11,615 bases of DNA from an uncultured Bacteroidales bacterium (lineage in GTDB: Bacteria; Bacteroidota; Bacteroidia; Bacteroidales; Bacteroidaceae): assembly GCA_937896105.1 (NCBI GenBank), contig CALBKR010000020.1, positions 1-11,615 of the forward strand, given 5' to 3'. Position numbers and translations under genes: made by a program. The notes under the pieces were generated by a model. The model ran no database searches and was not told the origin of the DNA. It was given only the letters and a program-made list of their open reading frames with translations. The first letter of the stretch is position 1. Each line of letters begins with the position of its first letter. Shown piece after piece: positions 1 to 7,192 of the stretch.

Positions 1-25
1 TAATGCTATTGAGTAGAGGTGCGGC

Positions 26-3000
26 TTGATTATTCCCGATGAAATCGGCTATTTTGCAGATATACCCGATAAAAAAATCCCACCATTGGCCTTTGATGCT
101 GTAGGCTTTTATAGCCCTGATAGTGTAGACCTTGCTTTGTCATTGGCTGCACTAAACAATAGTGTTGCTCTTGATGCTTCAGCCTCAATGCTGAATCCTT
201 GGAGCCGGCAACGCGACGGAAGGGTTGTTGTCAATAAATGTCGTGTAAATGGTGATGTTGTAGATGAACTCTTGGCCATAGCCGGTCTTGCCGGTCTGGA
301 ATATGATATAGCCGACAAGTTGGGGGATACTTCGTTGGCTGGTGAATTCTTGTTCAAGGACGAGGATGTGGATGGCAAGCTGGTGCTGGATTGCAAAAGC
401 GCCAAATTGGTGGCCGGAGGCAAGCTGTATTCCGATGGACGCTACCGGCTCGATGCCGAGGCTACTGATATAAAGCTCGAAAGTATTACAGGTGTAGAGG
501 GGCTTGAGAGTTGTAGTCTTGTCGCGCAGGCAACCGGTAACATAAATATTCCCGAAGACTATGCCAATGTCAGCGGAAGCATTGTGAACCTGGCTTTCAA
601 CGGTTATATCTATGCCCCAATAGATTTCGAGGGTAAATATGCTTCCAATGCGGTGACTGCAAAAGTCGTAGCCGATGACTCCAATGCAAAATTGCAGTTG
701 ACGGCAAAGTATACATTTGACAAGGTGGATATGTTGAAAGTCGCACTCAAGGCCAATGATATCAGACCTTATGAGCTGAACCTTATGAGCGAGAATAAAG
801 GACAGAATTATTCATTCAACCTCAATGGTGAGTATATCGACTATGGTGCAGGGAAGACAATCATAAATGCCAAAGTGGATAATTTCAGTATGACGGACTG
901 GACGGATACGACATTTGTCCGTAATTTTTATGTCAGTGACAACCAGTCTGGCGAGGACAGGCTTTTTGTACTGACATCTGATTTTGCACAAGTGAGCCTC
1001 TCTGGGCATTTCGATTTCTCGACAATATTAAGCGGCGTTGCAAATTCGTTGACATACCATCTGCCTGCATTCGGTGGAGTATCGGGTACTAGAGCCCGGT
1101 CGGGAACCAATGATTTCTATTACGACATAGCCATAACCGATACAGAACCGTTAACCCACATATTTGGCTTGCCGGTAACCGTGCTCGAGCCTTCGCATAT
1201 CAAAGGTGTCTTCAATGACCCGAAGAATGTCTACACGGTCAATGCCGACATAAACAAGCTCGACATCAATGGCAGCCTTATAAGAGCTCTTGCCATCGAC
1301 GGCAAATCAAACAGCAAAGGGCTCGAACTCAATGCTACTGTCCAGAAACCTGTGGTCAAGAATGCAAAGACATTCAACTATAATAATGTTGCCGATGATA
1401 TCGTTATAAGGCTAAATGCCAATGTTGTACAGGACAATATTACGGGAATTGTAAACTGGAACAATTTCAAATCCGATGAGGTTATGTCCGGTATCCTGCG
1501 TCTTGGTGCCGTGTTCGGCAGGGACAAAGACGGTGACCTGTGTCTTGATGCCAAAATTTTCAAAGACAATATCGTACATAAGAACAATGCCTGGCAAATA
1601 AATGAAGGAACTGTTACAGGAAAACTCGACAGGCTTGTTGTGAAAAATGTCGGACTTCACAGCGAGAAACAAAGTTTGATGATAGATGGTGTTGTCGGCA
1701 AGCAGAGTGGTGACAGCTTGAATTTGCATTTGAGAAATATCGATCTTACCACAGTTGCCGACCTTGTGAATTTCCGCATGTTGAGGTTGGGGGGAAAGGT
1801 GACAGGAGAAGCCTCCCTGCGTAGTGTCTTGTCCGATTTAAATGTCGATGGGCAATTGTCTATAGATGATTTCAGTATCGACGGGGCAAATATGGGCTTA
1901 TGCAACATAAGTGCTGCTTGGGATAATGAGAACGAGAGAATAAATGTCGATGCCGATATATATAACCCGCAGAACGAGAAGACATCGATAAATGGTTTTG
2001 TGTCATTGGCCGAGGATTCCCTTGATTTTATGATTGATGCCCACAATCTTAATCTTGGCTTCCTTGATGAGAAGATGCAGGCATTTCTTGTCGAGACAGA
2101 GGGCGTGGGGTGTGGTAAGGTGCGTTTGTTCGGTAATTTCAAATCCATAGATTTTGATGGTGCCGTAGCTCTATACTGCTCAACCAAAGTCAAAGCAACG
2201 AATGTCAAATACTACTTTACAGGCGATTCCATAACCCTATCCAAAGGCCGGATGGAGTTCGATAAGGCAAGGTTGTACGACAGGTATGGAAATCTTGGGT
2301 ATATCTCTGGCGCATTGACGCATCGTAATCTCGGCCGCTGGGCTTGTCTATTCAATGTCGATGTCAATGAACTTCTGGTTTATGATACCGACAATTTTGA
2401 GTCGTTGCCATTCTATGGAACGGTATTCGGTACAGGTGATGCAGTGATAAGGAGCGACAGCACCGGCTTTACGCTAAAGGCAAATGTGACAAGTGCCCCC
2501 TATTCACAGTTCGTTTATGATTCGAATGAGACAAGCGGTGCACGTGACAACAGTTTTGTCGACTTTGTCGATAAGAACAAGAGAAAGAAGGACAATGTTG
2601 CCGACATTTCTACCGAAGCTAAAAAGGTGTACAGCAAAACGGCGAGCAAGCTGACACTTGACTTTATGCTTAATGTAAATGATAATCTTGAACTGAAGGT
2701 ATACACCAATCTGCAGACCGATGACTACATAAGCCTTTACGGCAAAGGCCCTATACATGCCGTGTATAATGACAGGACAGGATTCAGTATGAAGGGACAC
2801 CTTGACCTTGACCGTGGAACATACAAGTTTACCATACAGGATATCTTCCCCAAAGTGTTCAATATAATGAAAGGCAGTACGCTCGTCTTCAATGGTGACC
2901 CATACAAGGCTCAGCTCGATCTCAAGACTAAATATCTTGTCCCATCGGCCTCATTGAGTGACCTTACTACCGAGGTGGCAAAACGCAAGACTGTTAAGGT

Positions 3001-3730
3001 GAACTGTATAATGAACATAACCGGCAGTCTTGAATCGCCCGACCTTGCCTTTGACCTTGAATTGCCCGAGGGCAGTGAGGAGGAACGTGAACTGCTTGCC
3101 AGCATAGCAAGTACTCCCGACCAGAAAAATATGCAGTTTGTCTATCTGCTTGGCATAGGCAAGTTCTACACTTTTGATACCAATAGCAATGCGCAGACCA
3201 ATGACATACACACCTCGACTGCTGTAGAGTCGTTGATATCCAATACTATATCGAGCCAATTGAATAATATGCTCGGCAAGATAATCAATAATGGAAATTG
3301 GGATATCTCCGGTAACATATCTACAAGCGAGCGTGGATGGAACAGTATGGAGGTGGAGGGTATGTTGCGTGGCCGTCTGCTCAATAACCGTCTACAGATA
3401 AACGGCAATCTTGGATATCGCGAGAATCCCATAGCAAACAAGAATGTTGTAGGTGATTTTGAAGTATTGTGGCTATTAAGCCCCAAATATAACTGGAGTA
3501 TAAAGGCATACAGCAAGACCAATGACCGTTATTTCTCTAAGACCGATCTCACGACACAGGGTGTCGGTACATCTATCCTGTTCGAGTTCGATAGCTGGAA
3601 ATGGTGGGGCAAAGGCAAAAAGGAGAAGAAAAAGAGAAACGGTAAAGCGCAACAACCTGTTGCCGTGCAAGAAGCAATTGAAGAGCAACCGGCTAATGCC
3701 CAGGAGGCAGGTCTGGTTGAGATGAAGTGA
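26..3730 (+). CDS. tamB: TamB-like translocation/assembly module protein (DUF490), N-terminal part missing
   Basis: Large envelope protein of the TamB/AsmA-like group, thought to form a long beta-rich groove across the periplasm that helps assemble the outer membrane or move lipids. About 1234 residues are readable. Most are repetitive beta-strand-like segments. The C-terminal DUF490 part is recognisable: a GxLxLxxGxYxF-like stretch then a GSTLVFNGDPY segment near residues 926-960, and a final region near 1040-1190 with LLGIGKFY, repeated aromatic residues and NxxLQINGNLGY typical of Bacteroidetes TamB. The last ~40 residues are a lysine-rich, then Gln/Glu/Ala-rich tail. The expected N-terminal membrane anchor is absent. 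The first available start is a TTG at 26, after an in-frame TAG at 14-16, so this is probably the distal part of a longer or frame-interrupted gene. argF' follows after 20 nt on the same strand. The family is sure; the 5' end is not. Confidence 0.88.
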   Translation: MIIPDEIGYFADIPDKKIPPLAFDAVGFYSPDSVDLALSLAALNNSVALDASASMLNPWSRQRDGRVVVNKCRVNGDVVDELLAIAGLAGLEYDIADKLGDTSLAGEFLFKDEDVDGKLVLDCKSAKLVAGGKLYSDGRYRLDAEATDIKLESITGVEGLESCSLVAQATGNINIPEDYANVSGSIVNLAFNGYIYAPIDFEGKYASNAVTAKVVADDSNAKLQLTAKYTFDKVDMLKVALKANDIRPYELNLMSENKGQNYSFNLNGEYIDYGAGKTIINAKVDNFSMTDWTDTTFVRNFYVSDNQSGEDRLFVLTSDFAQVSLSGHFDFSTILSGVANSLTYHLPAFGGVSGTRARSGTNDFYYDIAITDTEPLTHIFGLPVTVLEPSHIKGVFNDPKNVYTVNADINKLDINGSLIRALAIDGKSNSKGLELNATVQKPVVKNAKTFNYNNVADDIVIRLNANVVQDNITGIVNWNNFKSDEVMSGILRLGAVFGRDKDGDLCLDAKIFKDNIVHKNNAWQINEGTVTGKLDRLVVKNVGLHSEKQSLMIDGVVGKQSGDSLNLHLRNIDLTTVADLVNFRMLRLGGKVTGEASLRSVLSDLNVDGQLSIDDFSIDGANMGLCNISAAWDNENERINVDADIYNPQNEKTSINGFVSLAEDSLDFMIDAHNLNLGFLDEKMQAFLVETEGVGCGKVRLFGNFKSIDFDGAVALYCSTKVKATNVKYYFTGDSITLSKGRMEFDKARLYDRYGNLGYISGALTHRNLGRWACLFNVDVNELLVYDTDNFESLPFYGTVFGTGDAVIRSDSTGFTLKANVTSAPYSQFVYDSNETSGARDNSFVDFVDKNKRKKDNVADISTEAKKVYSKTASKLTLDFMLNVNDNLELKVYTNLQTDDYISLYGKGPIHAVYNDRTGFSMKGHLDLDRGTYKFTIQDIFPKVFNIMKGSTLVFNGDPYKAQLDLKTKYLVPSASLSDLTTEVAKRKTVKVNCIMNITGSLESPDLAFDLELPEGSEEERELLASIASTPDQKNMQFVYLLGIGKFYTFDTNSNAQTNDIHTSTAVESLISNTISSQLNNMLGKIINNGNWDISGNISTSERGWNSMEVEGMLRGRLLNNRLQINGNLGYRENPIANKNVVGDFEVLWLLSPKYNWSIKAYSKTNDRYFSKTDLTTQGVGTSILFEFDSWKWWGKGKKEKKKRNGKAQQPVAVQEAIEEQPANAQEAGLVEMK

Positions 3731-3750
3731 TAAATACCTTATTATATTAT

Positions 3751-4707
3751 ATGAGAAATTTTACATCGGTAAACGATATATGTGACCTCAAAAAGGCTAT
3801 TGATGAGGCTTTTGAGATAAAGGCCGACCGCTACAAATATTGTGAGCTCGGGAAGAACCGCACATTGATGATGGTATTCTTCAATTCGAGTCTGCGCACA
3901 AGACTCAGCACCCAAAAGGCAGCCTTGAACCTTGGGATGAATGTCATTGTACTTGATATTAATCAGGGTGCCTGGAAACTTGAAACCGAGCGCGGTGTCA
4001 TAATGGATGGCGACAAGCCCGAGCATCTGCTCGAGGCAATACCTGTTATGGGGTGCTATTGCGATGTGATAGGTGTGCGCTCCTTTGCCCGTTTCGAGAA
4101 TAAGGAGGACGACTATAACGAGGTTATAATAAACCAGTTCATAAAGTATTCCGGCCGTCCGGTCTTCTCAATGGAAGCCGCTACGCGCCATCCGTTGCAG
4201 AGCTTTGCCGACCTCATAACCATTGAGGAATACAAGGAAACTACGCGTCCTAAGGTCGTGCTTACCTGGGCTCCGCATCCCAAGGCTTTGCCGCAGGCTG
4301 TGCCAAACTCCTTTGCCGAGTGGATGAATGCCACCGATTACGATTTCGTAATCACGCACCCTAAAGGCTACGAACTCGACCCTATGTTCGTGGGCAATGC
4401 GCGTGTAGAGTATGACCAGATGAAGGCTTTTGAAGGCGCCGATTTCATATATGCCAAGAACTGGGCTGCATACAGCGGTGACAATTATGGCAAGGTGCTA
4501 TCGACCGACCGTTGCTGGACAGTGAGCGACCGTCAGATGGCTGTTACAAACAATGCATATTTTATGCACTGCCTGCCTGTAAGGCGTAATATGATTGTCA
4601 CTGACGATGTGATAGAGAGTCCTCGTTCATTGGTTATTCCCGAGGCTGCGAATCGTGAGATTTCGGCAACAGTGGTGCTCAAACGTATACTTGAGGGTTT
4701 GGGATAG
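3751..4707 (+). CDS. argF': N-succinylornithine carbamoyltransferase
   Basis: Transfers the carbamoyl group of carbamoyl phosphate to N-succinyl-L-ornithine, giving N-succinylcitrulline, in the Bacteroidetes variant of cytosolic arginine synthesis. From the ATG at 3751 the protein is 318 residues, the length I recall for the Bacteroides fragilis enzyme, and it matches that sequence from memory almost throughout. The carbamoyl-phosphate motif SLRTR is at residues 47-51, RHPLQS at 146-151 and HCLPVRR at 273-279. Residue 90 is proline (in DGDKP); in the studied enzymes Pro here goes with succinyl-ornithine and Glu with acetyl-ornithine, so the succinyl form is favoured. A GTG at 3727 would add eight residues and overlap the tamB stop; the ATG is preferred because it gives the family N-terminus. 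The gene lies 20 nt after tamB, possibly cotranscribed, and no other arginine gene is in the window. Its stop is 3 nt from that of convergent doxX. Confidence 0.97.
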   Translation: MRNFTSVNDICDLKKAIDEAFEIKADRYKYCELGKNRTLMMVFFNSSLRTRLSTQKAALNLGMNVIVLDINQGAWKLETERGVIMDGDKPEHLLEAIPVMGCYCDVIGVRSFARFENKEDDYNEVIINQFIKYSGRPVFSMEAATRHPLQSFADLITIEEYKETTRPKVVLTWAPHPKALPQAVPNSFAEWMNATDYDFVITHPKGYELDPMFVGNARVEYDQMKAFEGADFIYAKNWAAYSGDNYGKVLSTDRCWTVSDRQMAVTNNAYFMHCLPVRRNMIVTDDVIESPRSLVIPEAANREISATVVLKRILEGLG

Positions 4708-4710
4708 GCT

Positions 4711-5154
4711 CTACCCCAAACGCAGGTATAGGCTCTTGAGCATTCCGTCGACGGAGTATTTGCCGGGGCCTGTAATGTAGAGCAATACGAAGATTGTGAG
4801 GAACATCAGTGCAGGCTCCCTTACCATCAGCGGGTCTCCGGCGTGTACCACGAAGAAAGCTACGCACATAGTGAATATCATTGGTATGAGGCACAGACGG
4901 TAGAGTGCGCCAATCATAAACCCTAACGAGCATATTACTTCGGCAAAGAGTGCCAGCCACATCGAAAATGTCGCACCGATGCCGAGCGGGTCGGGGAACA
5001 TCTCACTTGCCTCGCTGAACATCTGCCATTTCGAAAGGCCGTGGTTCAGGAACAGGAACCCGAAGATGATGCGTGCAAAGAGCAATACAAACGATTTTGT
5101 CGATGATGATACGGGCTCGTAGAACAGGAATTTGAGTAATTTTTTCTTAAACAT
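4711..5154 (-). CDS. DoxX family membrane protein
   Basis: Small inner-membrane protein of 147 residues with about four hydrophobic helices (roughly residues 20-38, 62-82, 84-104 and 111-130). The family pattern is clear: ARIIFGFLFLNHGLSKW in the first helix, FPDPLGIG in the following loop, FAEVICSLGF in the second helix, FFVVHAGDP after the third, and the closing GPGKYSVD. DoxX relatives are linked to membrane redox systems; in Mycobacterium a DoxX protein joins superoxide dismutase and a thiosulfate sulfurtransferase, but the role here is unknown. The ATG at 5154 gives the normal basic N-terminus (MFKKKLL). A TTG at 5205 would extend it by 17 residues read through a perfect hairpin and is unlikely. 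The gene lies 64 nt downstream of the SIMPL gene on the same strand and is probably cotranscribed unless the hairpin terminates. No catalytic residues are assignable. Confidence 0.9.
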   Translation of the reverse strand: MFKKKLLKFLFYEPVSSSTKSFVLLFARIIFGFLFLNHGLSKWQMFSEASEMFPDPLGIGATFSMWLALFAEVICSLGFMIGALYRLCLIPMIFTMCVAFFVVHAGDPLMVREPALMFLTIFVLLYITGPGKYSVDGMLKSLYLRLG

Positions 5155-5155
5155 A

Positions 5156-5190
5156 GCAAGCGGTGTTTTTTTTGATGAAACACCGCTTGC
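5156..5190 (-). promoter_or_regulatory. Perfect 13-bp hairpin abutting the doxX start codon
   Basis: The arms GCAAGCGGTGTTT (5156-5168) and AAACACCGCTTGC (5178-5190) are exact reverse complements around a 9-nt loop. On the minus-strand transcript the 3' arm ends one nucleotide before the doxX ATG, so a folded RNA would place the start codon at the base of the stem. The U/A run lies at the top of the stem and in the loop, not after the stem, so it is not a standard intrinsic terminator in either direction. It may attenuate expression between the SIMPL gene and doxX, mask the start, or protect an RNA end. The structure is seen; the role is inferred. Confidence 0.7.
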
Positions 5191-5218
5191 GCTATAATTG
5201 TTCAAAGTGCGTAGTCTG

Positions 5219-5926
5219 CTATTTCAGTTCGAAGCGTACATTGACCGTGAGGCGGTATGTCGCTTTCCCTATGCTTATTACCGGTTCAATAGCACTCTCT
5301 TCAACAGCTGCATCATAGACGGCGTTGCTTCTTGTTTTGTACATCCTTGGCTGCGGTTGCCCGCCATTCATCCAGTAGCTGATAGTTATGGCTTTTCCTG
5401 CCTCTTGTCCAATTGCACCTGCAAGAGTCTGAGCCTCCATCTTCGCCTGCTGCATAGCCTCCACACTCATCTCGGCTTTAAGTTCCTTTTCACCGGTGAA
5501 TTTCGTCTCAACCAGTTCTACGTTCGATATCTGGCGCTCTTCGAGCGACGCGATTACCTTCTGCATTATGGCGGCATCGTATAGCTTGAGTGTATATGTC
5601 GCTTCGCTCTTTGGCTTTATACTCTTTGAAAAAGCCTTGTAACTGAGCTCGCTGCCCATATAGTTTATCGTCAGGCATTCCGGGATGTCTATTCGGTTGG
5701 CCTTTAAAGCGCCAATCATTGCCTCTTGCATCTCCTCAAGCGTTTTTTTGCCTTTATACTCCTTTTCGCTTATGGTTATGCGCAGGTATAGCTCGTTCGG
5801 TGTAACCTCGCGTTCCACTACCGTGCTTATGTCAATGTAGGGTTGTACATCTTGTTGTGCATAACTCTTTGTCGGTACCATAAACAGCATTGCTGTAAAA
5901 GCAGCAGTCATCAGTAATCTTTTCAT
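5219..5926 (-). CDS. SIMPL domain-containing periplasmic protein (DUF541, YggE-like)
   Basis: 235-residue exported protein. Residues 1-23 form a signal peptide (two basic residues, hydrophobic core, cleavage expected after SYA). The remainder fits the SIMPL/DUF541 family: an opening strand with ISTVVEREVTPNELYLRITIS, a helix around KTLEEMQEAMIGALKANRID, a middle strand SEATYTLKLYDA, the alternating pattern ISNVELVETKFT, a long helix rich in Ala/Gln/Lys (AEMSVEAMQQAKMEAQTLAG) and a closing strand ATYRLTVNVRFELK. E. coli YggE of this family is associated with protection from oxidative stress; the molecular function is not settled. The ATG at 5926 gives the signal peptide directly. doxX follows 64 nt downstream, and a shared envelope-stress role is plausible but inferred. 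No enzyme motif is visible. Confidence 0.88.
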   Translation of the reverse strand: MKRLLMTAAFTAMLFMVPTKSYAQQDVQPYIDISTVVEREVTPNELYLRITISEKEYKGKKTLEEMQEAMIGALKANRIDIPECLTINYMGSELSYKAFSKSIKPKSEATYTLKLYDAAIMQKVIASLEERQISNVELVETKFTGEKELKAEMSVEAMQQAKMEAQTLAGAIGQEAGKAITISYWMNGGQPQPRMYKTRSNAVYDAAVEESAIEPVISIGKATYRLTVNVRFELK

Positions 5927-6054
5927 AAAATCAGGAATTAATGGTTAGGAATATGACAATCTCGAGGCTGAAACCTCTTTTCTGGCCGCAATTTGGCAAA
6001 TAATGTCATATAAAACAAATTCCTCCGGCAGTTGTTAGCAACAATTAATGCGAA
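5927..6054. other. Intergenic region upstream of the SIMPL gene
   Basis: These 128 bases lie between the araC-type gene stop and the SIMPL gene start, both on the minus strand. The promoter of the SIMPL gene should be here, but I see no clear match to the Bacteroides TTTG/TAnnTTTG pattern at proper spacing. Two weak inverted repeats occur: TTGTT-AGC-AACAA (6032-6044), a possible poor terminator for the regulator gene, and a GAGG/CCTC pair near 5962-5975. Neither is strong. Confidence 0.4.
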
Positions 6055-6966
6055 TTATGCTTTTTTAGTACCTCGCTTGCGGAACTCGAGCGGCGGGATA
6101 CCGGTCTTCTTCTTGAAAAATGTCGAGAACTGGCCGATGCACTCGAAATGGAGTACCGATGATATCTCGGCAATGCTCATATTGGTGGAGTAGAGCAGTT
6201 CCTTGGCTTTGGCAAGCTTCAGCTCTTGGCGGTATTGTCCGGGTGATATGCCGCATTTGTTCTTGAATTCTCGGCGGAACAGTGAATAGCTTATTTTCAG
6301 TGAAGCGGCAATATCCTCGAGAGCCTGGTTGCCTGCAAGGTCCTCCTTCATTATAGCCTTCGCCTGGTTTATTATACGTATTATATATGTATCGCCGTAA
6401 GCGTGGTTCAAATCCTCGTAGTGAAGGCGCCCGATAAGTGATATCGCAAGGCTGGCAACAACCTGCTGGAACCCCTTCTTCTCGTGTGATATAACATCGA
6501 ATATCTCGTGATATGTGTTTATGATGACCTCGTTCACGCCAACCTTGAACACGCAGTTCTTGAAGGTGAAAAAGCCGTGCCTTATTTTGTCGTCCATAAA
6601 ACTGCCGTTGAACCCCACCCAGTGGTCATCCCAACCTGTCTCCGGGTCGGGGGCAAATGTGTGCCACTCGCCAGGGAAGAGCATAAACATCATTCCTGCC
6701 TCAATTCTTGTGCGTGAGCAGGATGCACTCTCGAAATATCCCGACCCGCGTGTTATGTACACGAGCTGGTATTCGTTGAGTATGCGCCGTTTGTTATTGG
6801 GGAAATTATATCCGTCGGGGTGTGATGAAAGAGGATAGGTCTCTCCCGGGTGTACGTGCTGGAACCCGGCTGTAGTTATAGCAAGCCCCCACGATTCGTC
6901 ACGGGGTGAAATCTGCAGATATTTGAAATGTTCAACCTTTTCTCTTCCGTTTGTAGTCTCTCTCAT
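6055..6966 (-). CDS. AraC family transcriptional regulator
   Basis: 303-residue DNA-binding regulator. Residues about 25-125 form the ligand-sensing cupin domain (YQLVYITRGSGYFES, then AGMMFMLFPGEWHTFAPD and DDHWVGFNG), as in AraC regulators that respond to small molecules, often sugars. Residues about 195-300 form the paired helix-turn-helix domain: first helix-turn-helix near 215-235 (ALEDIAASLKISYSLFRREF) followed by GISPGQYR, second near 264-285 (IAEISSVLHF...QFSTFFKKKTG) followed by the closing IPPLEFRKRG. The closing motif has Phe where Tyr is usual, a mild variation. The ATG at 6966 is the first sensible start. The gene is divergent from the DcaP-like porin, sharing a 226-nt intergenic region, so control of the porin and/or itself is a reasonable inference. 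The ligand cannot be told from sequence. Confidence 0.95.
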   Translation of the reverse strand: MRETTNGREKVEHFKYLQISPRDESWGLAITTAGFQHVHPGETYPLSSHPDGYNFPNNKRRILNEYQLVYITRGSGYFESASCSRTRIEAGMMFMLFPGEWHTFAPDPETGWDDHWVGFNGSFMDDKIRHGFFTFKNCVFKVGVNEVIINTYHEIFDVISHEKKGFQQVVASLAISLIGRLHYEDLNHAYGDTYIIRIINQAKAIMKEDLAGNQALEDIAASLKISYSLFRREFKNKCGISPGQYRQELKLAKAKELLYSTNMSIAEISSVLHFECIGQFSTFFKKKTGIPPLEFRKRGTKKA

Positions 6967-7192
6967 AAATGTTGTTCCTGTAAATGGTAGTGTATGACAG
7001 TTCTGAATGGTTCATTATATGCAAAGAAAAAGAATAAGTTTTGATTTGTCAATATTTTTTTAAAGAAAATGAGATGCCGGTAAAGATTTTCTTGTTGCCG
7101 GCAGTGTATTCGGGTTACAGTCTGCCCCTTTCGTACAAACAATATGCCAATTTCGTTGTTAAATCACTGTATTCATATAAAAGTGATAAGTT
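6967..7192. promoter_or_regulatory. Divergent promoter region between the AraC regulator and the porin
   Basis: 226 bases with no gene, containing the start regions of two divergent genes. The half next to the regulator is very A/T-rich. TGCCGG (7075-7080) and CCGGCA (7098-7103) form a 6-bp inverted repeat around a 17-nt spacer, possibly an operator. TTGTTA (7156-7161) and TATAAA (7176-7181) lie upstream of the porin ATG but with only a 14-nt spacer, so they are a weak promoter candidate. No good Bacteroides-type promoter is evident. Confidence 0.4.

Noticed and set aside
1657..2208. 183-codon frame antisense to tamB
   Set aside because: Shadow of the TamB reading frame, rich in Ser, Leu and Pro with no family resemblance.
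3727..3750. GTG start for argF' overlapping the tamB stop
   Set aside because: It adds eight residues not present in the family; the ATG at 3751 gives the standard 318-residue protein.
4704..4738. Direct repeat ATAGGCTCT at 4704-4712 and 4730-4738
   Set aside because: Nine bases, partly in coding sequence of both convergent genes, with no further similarity around them; probably chance.
5198..5584. 128-codon plus-strand frame opposite the SIMPL gene
   Set aside because: The minus-strand frame has a signal peptide and the SIMPL pattern; this frame has neither and starts within an intergenic spacer.
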